NCBI RefSeq assembly: GCF_020179755.1
Contig: NZ_JAIUCY010000004.1
Span: 310,001 to 374,000 of the forward strand
From: Herbaspirillum sp. alder98
GTDB lineage: Bacteria > Pseudomonadota > Gammaproteobacteria > Burkholderiales > Burkholderiaceae_D
DNA length: 64,000 nucleotides
Reading direction: 5' to 3'
The position numbers and the translations under genes are program-made. A model generated the notes under the pieces. It did no database searches. It saw only the letters and a list, made by a program, of their open reading frames with translations, and had not been told where the DNA came from. Positions 58,201-64,000 of this stretch are shown here, piece after piece (position 1 is the first letter of the stretch; each line of letters opens with the position of its first letter).

Positions 58201-59742
58201 ATGTTTGATTCAGTAAATCTGTTTGTGGCGAACTATCTGCCGCAGTTAATTATTTCTATCATCGCGGTACTGGCGGTCATTGCCTACAAGACCAGCCTCA
58301 AGTTCCAGTTCTGGGTCACCGACTTTGCCATGACGGTGCCGTTCATCGGCCAACTGGCGCGCCTGGGCAAGGATCGTACGCAAGCCAACAATGGCTGGCT
58401 GCGCTCGGAACAGAAACTGTGCGCTGCCTACAAGCCGTATATCCAGCTGTTGTCGCGCAAGGACTTCGATAACCGTATCGAGTACCTGGGCAAGGCCACC
58501 GACATGGGCCGCACGCCGACGCCGCTGGGCGTCTGGTTCTTCCTGATCGTGCTGGTGATCATGGAAGGCCTGGGCTTTTCTTATTTGCTGGGCTCATGGA
58601 TGGCCATGGATGCCAGCGCCAACATGCTGTCCGTGTTGATGGTCGCCATCGTGCTGGCCATCTGCGGCGTCATGGTGTACATCACCCACGCGGCAGGCCA
58701 TCAGTATTACCGCACCACTTTGCTGCGCTCTTGCTTCGAACGCTTCAAGGACCTGGGTGAAGGGCAGTACGCCATCAACCAGAAGACCAAGCTCAAGGAT
58801 GCGCAGTCGAACGACGACGCCGAACCCGACTTCAAGCAGGTCGTCAACCGCGTCGCCAAGAGCTCGGCCGACAAGGGCATGTACTGGTGGGTCGTCGCCG
58901 CTGTCGTGCTGATCGTCGGCATCGGCGCCGGCTCTACCCTGATGCGCATCCAGCACTTGAAGGGCGAAGACATTCGCCAGTCGGCCGTGATGAACCAGGA
59001 GTCCAGCAATCCTTTCGCCAGCGCCAACCTGCCCGCCGAGGTGACTGCACCGCAACGCGCGGCCGACGCCAAGGCGGCCGACGAAGCCGGTTCGGCCAAG
59101 ACGGTCGAAGGCTACACCGCCTTCATCGTGCTCGGCTTCATCTTCGTCTTCACGCAAGTCATCGGTATCGGCACCGGTTACAAGTATGGCTTCGTAGGCA
59201 AGGAATCGAAGGAAGCCTTCAAGGGCGTCGGCGGCAAGTCGACCTACGAAGACTATCTCGCCTACTTCCAGCCCTGGCGCGACCTGGTCAACGGCCGACT
59301 GAAAGACCTGCAGCAGCGCATCGAGCAAAAGGCCAATACCAAGCTGACCCTGACCAAGACCTTCGACGACTACCTGCGTGAAGAAAAGCTGCGGGTCGAG
59401 CCAGACGAGACCAGCCACTTCAACAAGCCGGCAGCGACGTCCGCGCCAGCACCAGCACCAGCGCCAGCACCAGCACCAGCACCAGCACCAGCACCGACGC
59501 CAACGATCGAGACGCCAGCGCCGGCCCCTGCTGCTGCTGCGCCCCAGGCAGAAGCGGCAGACGCCGGCGTCAGCGTGGCGCTGGCCCAGGCCGAGTTCAT
59601 TCGCCTGGACGATCCTGCCAAGGAGCAGGAATACTTCAAGACACTATCGGTCACGCTGCGTGGCAACAGCGAACTGCGCCAATGGTTGAAGGACCGCAAG
59701 GCCGCGCGCGAGATGGCCGCCGATGACAATGGCCTGTTCTGA
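58201..59742 (+). CDS. five-pass membrane protein with Pro/Ala-rich tail
   Basis: 513 aa. Hydrophobic segments at about 13-31, 111-131, 140-162, 227-246 and 304-325. A 65-residue soluble region precedes TM4 and a region of about 90 residues follows TM5 (residues 326-415). An (Ala-Pro)n tract at about 417-437, encoded by a 6-base repeat, connects to a C-terminal tail with an acidic/helical end. I do not recognise a family, and the plan is not that of MotA/ExbB. It follows the OmpA lipoprotein by 24 bases and precedes the next gene by 9, so the three are very likely one transcript. Confidence 0.65.
   Translation: MFDSVNLFVANYLPQLIISIIAVLAVIAYKTSLKFQFWVTDFAMTVPFIGQLARLGKDRTQANNGWLRSEQKLCAAYKPYIQLLSRKDFDNRIEYLGKATDMGRTPTPLGVWFFLIVLVIMEGLGFSYLLGSWMAMDASANMLSVLMVAIVLAICGVMVYITHAAGHQYYRTTLLRSCFERFKDLGEGQYAINQKTKLKDAQSNDDAEPDFKQVVNRVAKSSADKGMYWWVVAAVVLIVGIGAGSTLMRIQHLKGEDIRQSAVMNQESSNPFASANLPAEVTAPQRAADAKAADEAGSAKTVEGYTAFIVLGFIFVFTQVIGIGTGYKYGFVGKESKEAFKGVGGKSTYEDYLAYFQPWRDLVNGRLKDLQQRIEQKANTKLTLTKTFDDYLREEKLRVEPDETSHFNKPAATSAPAPAPAPAPAPAPAPAPTPTIETPAPAPAAAAPQAEAADAGVSVALAQAEFIRLDDPAKEQEYFKTLSVTLRGNSELRQWLKDRKAAREMAADDNGLF
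59448..59500. repeat. hexanucleotide repeat coding for Ala-Pro
   Basis: About eight imperfect copies of CCAGCA/CCAGCG encode alternating Pro-Ala within the membrane protein at 58201-59742. The unit is a multiple of three, so gain or loss of units would keep the frame and alter the linker length. It is a candidate variable-length tract. Confidence 0.6.
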
Positions 59743-59751
59743 ACGAAGACC

Positions 59752-60603
59752 ATGAACTACACCAAACACGTTGTGGCTGCGCTGATGGGGGCCTATTGCA
59801 TGGCCAGCCATGCCGGCCTGGTCAATGACATTCCCAGTTGCTATACCGCCAGCAAGATCGGCGTTCCCATTCCGGCGCCACAGACCGAATTGTTTGTCGC
59901 CATCGACCAGACCACGCCGCTGGATGCGACGCTGCAACAGTCGGTACGAGAAAACGTCGGCCGCCTGATCACGCCGGGCGCCGCGTATGTCATGGCGAGC
60001 TTTTCATCGTTTGGCCAGGGACACTACCTCCAGGTGTTGAGCGCAGGTACGCTGGAGGCGCCCGTGCCGGACAAGATGCGTGACGACATCAGCGTCAAGG
60101 CATTGACTAACTTTGATGCCTGCATGAAGGGGCAACTGGACTATGGCCGCAAGGCAGCGGCTGGGTCGCTGGGCCAGGCGATGACGGGCGCCAGCCCCGA
60201 TTTTGCCAAGTCCGATATCCTGGCCGCAATGAAGGAACTGTCGAGTCGGGTGCGACAGTCGACGGCCACCAACAAGATCGTCTTCCTGGTCTCGGATACG
60301 TTGGAAAACTCCAGCATCAGTTCGTTCTACGCCAACCGCAATGTGCGCAATATCGATCCGGTCGTCGAACTGAAGAAGGCTGAGGCGGCGCAACAGATCG
60401 GTGACTTCGGCGGCGCACGCGTGTTCATCCTGGGCGCCGGGCTGATTCAGGACGGCAGTGCGGGTAAAAGCAAGGACAGCGGCGTCTATCGCGATCCGAA
60501 GACGATGCAGAACCTGCGCCAGTTCTGGAGCAAGTATTTCGAGAAGAGCAACGCGACGCTGGTTGATTTCGGTGCGCCTGCCTTGTTGTCTCCGGTGAGA
60601 TGA
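59752..60603 (+). CDS. exported protein with von Willebrand A-like fold
   Basis: 283 aa. A signal peptide (cleavage near ASHA-GLV, residue 22) precedes one domain. The order resembles a VWA fold: ELFVAIDQTTPLD at strand 1 in place of D-x-S-x-S, then IVFLVSDTLENSSISSF at a middle strand and GARVFILGAGLI late. The canonical MIDAS residues are not all present, so metal binding is doubtful. Cys occur near the mature N-terminus and at NFDAC. It ends the three-gene operon. No known function. Confidence 0.6.
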   Translation: MNYTKHVVAALMGAYCMASHAGLVNDIPSCYTASKIGVPIPAPQTELFVAIDQTTPLDATLQQSVRENVGRLITPGAAYVMASFSSFGQGHYLQVLSAGTLEAPVPDKMRDDISVKALTNFDACMKGQLDYGRKAAAGSLGQAMTGASPDFAKSDILAAMKELSSRVRQSTATNKIVFLVSDTLENSSISSFYANRNVRNIDPVVELKKAEAAQQIGDFGGARVFILGAGLIQDGSAGKSKDSGVYRDPKTMQNLRQFWSKYFEKSNATLVDFGAPALLSPVR

Positions 60604-60645
60604 TGCAACTGGTCACGCTTGCCGTGACCAGTGCGATGCTGATAA

Positions 60646-60684
60646 CAATGCCGCTCGGCGCAATACCGAGTGGCATTGCTTTTT
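60646..60684 (+). terminator. intrinsic terminator of the OmpA operon
   Basis: Stem CAATGCCGCTCGG / CCGAGTGGCATTG with a short loop (one G-G/T mismatch), followed by CTTTTT. It lies 43 bases after the stop of the last operon gene, in the expected direction. Confidence 0.75.
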
Positions 60685-60717
60685 GGGCGCTAGCTTATGG
60701 CTTGACCGACGTTGAAC

Positions 60718-60809
60718 GCCGCTGGACCCTGACCTCCGTCAGGGCGACAGAAAAGCGAAGTCAGATGATAGATACCCCGTCGTGCCGGCGAAAGCCGGAC
60801 CCCAGCGAC
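60718..60809. repeat. REP-like element, copy 2 (inverted pair)
   Basis: Arm 1 (60718-60749) has GCTGGACCCTGACC-tccg-TCAGGGCGACA. Arm 2 (60775-60809), read in reverse, gives GTCGCTGGGG-TCCGGC-tttc-GCCGGACGACGGGG, with the same CGCTGG lead and CGACG end. Two REPs facing each other form a REPIN-like unit. It shares the consensus with the element at 46395-46470. Confidence 0.65.
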
Positions 60810-60924
60810 TTGCCTGGCACCGATAAGGCCCGGGCCACGCCAGCGACCAATCGCAGTTCAGTGTATAAATGCCGACGGAAGCAGATCCAACGATAAATAA
60901 ATCCCCCATTCCGGAGACAAGACA

Positions 60925-61959
60925 ATGACCTATCATGCGTCCGCGACACGCTATGAATCCATGCAATACCGCCACTGCGGCCGCAGTGGCCTGAAGCTGC
61001 CGCTGCTTTCGCTCGGCCTGTGGCACAACTTCGGCGATACCAATACCCTGGCGTCGCAACGCGACATGCTACGCACCGCCTTCGATCTCGGCATCACCCA
61101 TTTCGACCTGGCCAACAATTACGGGCCACCGTATGGCAGCGCCGAGACTAACTTCGGCCATCACTTCAAGCAGGATTTTCGCCCCTACCGCGATGAACTG
61201 ATCATCTCGACCAAGGCCGGCTACGACATGTGGCCCGGCCCCTACGGCCAGGGCGGCGGCTCGCGCAAATATGTGCTGGCCAGTCTCGACCAGAGCCTGC
61301 AACGCATGGGCCTGGACTATGTGGATATCTTCTATTCGCATCGCTTCGATCCCGACACTCCGCTGGAAGAAACCATGAGCGCGCTGGCCACCGCCGTCCA
61401 GCAAGGCAAGGCCCTGTACGTGGGGGTGTCTTCGTATTCGCCCCAGAAGACGGCAGAGGCCGCAGAATTGCTCAAGCAATGGCGGGTGCCCTGCCTGATC
61501 CACCAACCGTCCTATAACATGCTCAACCGCTGGATCGAGCAAGGCCTGCTCGATACGCTGCAACAGCAAGGCATGGGCTGCATCACCTTCACGGCGCTGG
61601 CGCAGGGCCTGCTGAGCGACAAGTATCTCGATGGCGTGCCGCAAGATGCCCGGATCAATCGCGCCGGCGGCGGCTCGTTCAAGAGCGACCACCTCAATCC
61701 GGACAACCTGGCCCGCGTGCGCGCCCTCAACGAGATCGCCAAGTCGCGCGGCCAGACGCTGGCGCAGATGGCGCTGGCCTGGGTGCTGCGCGACGAACGC
61801 GTGACCTCGACCCTGATCGGCGCCAGCACCAGCCAGCAGATTCGTGAAAACGTCGCCGCACTCGACAAGCTGGTCTTCACCGCCGATGAATTGGCGGCCA
61901 TCGATGCCCAGGCACAGGAAGGGCAAGTCAACCTGTGGCAAGGATCATCACGACACTGA
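60925..61959 (+). CDS. yghZ: aldo/keto reductase, YghZ-like (L-glyceraldehyde 3-phosphate reductase)
   Basis: 344 aa. NADPH-dependent aldo/keto reductase of the YghZ branch. The catalytic tetrad residues lie in HFDLANNYGPPYGSAE (Asp, Tyr) and KAGYD (Lys), and SHRFDPDTPLEET (His). The C-terminal STLIGASTSQQIRENV fits the coenzyme-binding end. YghZ reduces L-glyceraldehyde 3-phosphate and methylglyoxal in E. coli. A stem-loop follows the stop. Confidence 0.9.
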   Translation: MTYHASATRYESMQYRHCGRSGLKLPLLSLGLWHNFGDTNTLASQRDMLRTAFDLGITHFDLANNYGPPYGSAETNFGHHFKQDFRPYRDELIISTKAGYDMWPGPYGQGGGSRKYVLASLDQSLQRMGLDYVDIFYSHRFDPDTPLEETMSALATAVQQGKALYVGVSSYSPQKTAEAAELLKQWRVPCLIHQPSYNMLNRWIEQGLLDTLQQQGMGCITFTALAQGLLSDKYLDGVPQDARINRAGGGSFKSDHLNPDNLARVRALNEIAKSRGQTLAQMALAWVLRDERVTSTLIGASTSQQIRENVAALDKLVFTADELAAIDAQAQEGQVNLWQGSSRH

Positions 61960-61993
61960 CGCGCTTGAATCCATCCGATCGGTAGACAGCACT

Positions 61994-62023
61994 GCGAAAC
62001 CCGGCATCCATCGCGGGTTTCGC
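61994..62023 (+). terminator. stem-loop after the aldo/keto reductase gene
   Basis: GCGAAACCC and GGGTTTCGC flank a 12-base loop 35 bases after the stop codon. No U-run follows directly, so it is a weak terminator candidate. Confidence 0.4.
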
Positions 62024-62124
62024 ATTCGCTAAATTCCCCCGTATAAGCAAATACCAAAAATGTCGCATCGGCGCGCGGGCGGTTCGTTAGACTAGGCCCC
62101 CTTTTTGTTATTCGGGTTAATGCC

Positions 62125-62928
62125 ATGAAGTTGCGCGCCTTGTTGCTAGCTGTTGTCTCGTTGGGCATGATCGGCTCTGCCAATGCCGCCGATCCGGCCC
62201 ACACCACCATCCGTATCGGTGCCACCTCCGGCCCCTATACCGACCAGATCCACTATGGCATCGCGCCGGTGCTGGAGAAGCTGGGCTACAAGGTCAAGAT
62301 CGTAGAGTTCTCGGACTACGTGCGCCCCAACCTGGCGCTGAGCGACGGCGATATCGACGCCAACCTGTTCCAGCACGAGATCTACCTGAAGCGCTTCGCC
62401 GAAGACCATAAGTTGAAGCTCTCGGAGGTCATCAAGGCCCCCACCGCCCCCATCGGCATCTACAGCAAGCGTCACAAGAAACTCGACGAGGTGCGCGCGG
62501 GATCGACCGTGGCGATCCCGAACGACGCCACCAACATGGCCCGAGCGCTGGGTGTGCTGCAACAGATCGGTTGGGTGCAGATCAATCCCAATGCCAATCC
62601 GACGCGCGTGTCCGAGCGCGATATCACGGCCAATCTGAAGCAGATCAAACTGGTGCCGCTGGAAGCAGCGCAAATGCCGCGTGCGCTGGACGATGTGGAC
62701 TTTGCATTCGTCAATGGTGCATTTGCCATCGCCTCCGGACTGAAACTGACGCAGGCGCTGTATCTGGCGACGGTGCCGGATTCTTTCCTGATGGTGCTGG
62801 CCGTTCGCACCGCCGATCTCGACAAGCCTTATGTGCAGGACCTGCGCCGTGCGTTCCAGTCGCCCGAATACAAGAAGGCACTGGATGAACGCTTCGAGGG
62901 TTATGTCCGCCCGGCCTATCTGAAATAA
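62125..62928 (+). CDS. metQ: MetQ/NlpA-family substrate-binding protein
   Basis: 267 aa. A signal peptide (1-21, MIGSANA) without a lipobox Cys, then a NlpA-type binding protein: IRIGATSGPYTDQIHYGIAPVLEKLGYKVKIVEFSDYVRPNLAL, with DIDANLFQHEIYL and PNDATNMARAL lining the methionine pocket. It resembles MetQ. The partner ATPase MetN and permease MetI are not adjacent, so the transporter, if any, is encoded elsewhere or the substrate differs. Confidence 0.85.
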   Translation: MKLRALLLAVVSLGMIGSANAADPAHTTIRIGATSGPYTDQIHYGIAPVLEKLGYKVKIVEFSDYVRPNLALSDGDIDANLFQHEIYLKRFAEDHKLKLSEVIKAPTAPIGIYSKRHKKLDEVRAGSTVAIPNDATNMARALGVLQQIGWVQINPNANPTRVSERDITANLKQIKLVPLEAAQMPRALDDVDFAFVNGAFAIASGLKLTQALYLATVPDSFLMVLAVRTADLDKPYVQDLRRAFQSPEYKKALDERFEGYVRPAYLK

Positions 62929-62946
62929 GTGATACGGACTTCTATG

Positions 62947-62969
62947 ACGGCCGGGCATGTCCCGGCCGT
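62947..62969 (+). terminator. stem-loop after metQ
   Basis: ACGGCCGGG / CCCGGCCGT around a five-base loop, 18 bases after the stop, followed by TGTCGTTT. The U-run is weak. Confidence 0.45.
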
Positions 62970-63098
62970 TGTCGTTTCTGGTGTTTCTGGATGATGATCG
63001 TTGCAGCTGGATTGACAAACTATCCGCACGGCGACGCTTTATCCCGCCATCAACGCGCCATAGAATTGCAGCTTCCCGTCACAGAACCTTAACCGACC

Positions 63099-63725
63099 AT
63101 GCAATCGATCATCGTCCAACAACCTGCCGAACCCCGCCAACTGGTGCTGCTGACCCACGGGGTCGGTTCAGTGCCGCAATCGATGCTGGGAACCGCCGCC
63201 TGGTTCGCTGCGCGTTATCCGCAGGCGATGATCGTCAGCGTAGCATCGCCCTGTCCTTCTGAACTTGGCAATGGATTGCAATGGTTTTCGGTACGCGGCG
63301 TCACCGAAGAAAACCGCCAGGCGCGCATCGATGACGCGATGCCACGCTTCCTGGAGGCGATCGCACATTGGCAAGCACAGGCTGGCGTGGACGCGACCGA
63401 CACCATCCTGGCAGGCTTCTCGCAAGGCGCGATCATGGCGCTGGAATCGACCCGACTGGCGCATGCACCTGCGGCCACCATCGTCGCCATCGCCGGACGC
63501 TACGCCAACCTGCCGGACACCCGCCCCGCTGCTGCCATCCACCTGCTGCATGGCAGCGCCGATGGCGTCATGCCGGTAGCGCTGGCGCAAGCCGCCCACG
63601 CACGTCTGCTGCAACTGGGTGCCGCCGTGACCCTGGATATTGCAGAGGGCATCGGCCATCAGCCCGACGTCATGATGCTCGACGCCCTGGGCCGACACCT
63701 GCCGCGCTCAATGAACTTAGTCTGA
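63099..63725 (+). CDS. ypfH: alpha/beta hydrolase (YpfH-type esterase)
   Basis: 208 aa. The start LVLLTHGVGS contains the oxyanion-hole His-Gly, and GFSQGAIMAL carries the nucleophile Ser of the carboxylesterase/phospholipase type. Asp is in the AIHLLHGSADGVMP segment and the general base His is in GIGHQPDVM. YpfH is a serine esterase with short-chain acyl substrates. The last nine bases overlap the stop of the convergent gene. Confidence 0.85.
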   Translation: MQSIIVQQPAEPRQLVLLTHGVGSVPQSMLGTAAWFAARYPQAMIVSVASPCPSELGNGLQWFSVRGVTEENRQARIDDAMPRFLEAIAHWQAQAGVDATDTILAGFSQGAIMALESTRLAHAPAATIVAIAGRYANLPDTRPAAAIHLLHGSADGVMPVALAQAAHARLLQLGAAVTLDIAEGIGHQPDVMMLDALGRHLPRSMNLV

Positions 63726-64000
63726 AATACCCGGCACGCCGACCCGGATGGCACGGGAGAAGTCGTCACCCGGTTTGGTGGCCAGCGCGCGCGAGGTGAT
63801 ATGGCCGGCCTGTTTGAGTGCGGCAAAGCTGTGGCCCGGCACCAACCCGCCATGGTCGAAGGCGTAGTCGGCGAAGTAGCCCGAGGCCAGCAGGCGGTAG
63901 TCGAGCGGCAACGTCGGCGACAGGCTGCGCGCCAGTTCAAACACGATGGTGGTGCAATTGCTGGTCAGGGTGTTATAGAACTTGGGATGCGCCTGCACTT
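63717..64000 (-). CDS. DUF4105/Lnb-type protein, C-terminal fragment
   Basis: At least 94 codons; the gene runs off the right edge. The fragment KFYNTLTSNCTTIVFELAR and LDYRLLASGYFADYAFDHGGL matches DUF4105, with a conserved SNCTT Cys-Thr. These periplasmic domains resemble the N-terminal region of lacto-N-biosidase-like and NlpC/P60-type peptidases. It overlaps ypfH by 9 bases at their stop codons. Confidence 0.7.
   Translation of the reverse strand, partial: VQAHPKFYNTLTSNCTTIVFELARSLSPTLPLDYRLLASGYFADYAFDHGGLVPGHSFAALKQAGHITSRALATKPGDDFSRAIRVGVPGISD

Larger units (their letters stand above)
60604..60924. other. intergenic region with terminator and REP-like element
   Basis: A small hairpin GGTCACG/CGTGACC (60611-60629), the operon terminator (60646-60684) and a full REP-like pair (60718-60809) fill most of it. 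A 98-aa frame crossing it is not a gene. Confidence 0.5.

Noticed and set aside
60600-60896. 98-aa plus-strand frame after the OmpA operon
   Set aside because: It runs through the operon terminator and the REP-like element and has no family match or ribosome site.

Overview
The window looks like chromosomal DNA of a GC-rich betaproteobacterium in the order Burkholderiales. The protein families and gene orders point to Oxalobacteraceae, close to Herbaspirillum; this comes from reading protein sequences, not from a database search, so the genus is tentative. I see no tRNA, rRNA, insertion sequence, prophage or CRISPR array. Most genes are housekeeping, and the interest lies in non-coding elements inside the translation operons and in one unfamiliar envelope operon.

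Layout. 1-6.1 kb: start of a DEAD-box helicase (minus), an FAH-family hydrolase, a TPR/glycosyltransferase protein, glucokinase, the 4.5S SRP RNA gene (minus) and ubiD (minus). 6.2-7.6 kb: a lytic transglycosylase with a strong sigma-70 promoter and a roughly 300-nt folded leader. 7.6-12.3 kb (minus): dusA, ribBA, ribH, nusB and an aminotransferase. 12.3-25 kb (minus): typA, then the scpB-rluB pair and the rimP-nusA-infB-rbfA-truB operon. Terminator-like hairpins lie just ahead of rimP and of rbfA, and a candidate small RNA lies between dusA and typA. 25-34.5 kb: a PAS-GGDEF-EAL protein, an FMN/Fe-S glutamate-synthase-like protein, a TusA-like protein, a Nudix hydrolase, alaS, a small basic exported protein and ugpQ. 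34.5-51.3 kb: a LytS-type histidine kinase without a regulator, glnS, zntB, a uraA-type permease, several small exported proteins and lipoproteins (one tandem pair), sbcB, a 2-deoxyribosyltransferase-like protein, fadE, a YpfJ-type metallopeptidase and four small genes. 51.4-54.3 kb: a compact minor-pilin operon (pilV-pilW-pilX-pilE-fimT). 54.3-56.1 kb: ribD and riboflavin synthase. 56.5-60.6 kb: an OmpA lipoprotein, a five-pass membrane protein and an exported von Willebrand-like protein in one operon. 60.9-64 kb: an aldo/keto reductase, a MetQ-like lipoprotein/binding protein, a YpfH-type esterase and the end of a DUF4105 protein.

How the parts fit. Riboflavin synthesis is split between two loci, ribBA-ribH at 10-11 kb and ribD-ribC at 54-56 kb, and the GTP cyclohydrolase II half of RibBA lacks the expected metal-site cysteines, so a separate ribA is predicted elsewhere. 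Translation genes (dusA, typA, rimP operon, alaS) share TATAAT boxes followed by GC-rich discriminators, a pattern known from growth-rate and ppGpp controlled promoters. The best candidate for an undescribed system is the three-gene envelope operon at 56.5-60.6 kb.
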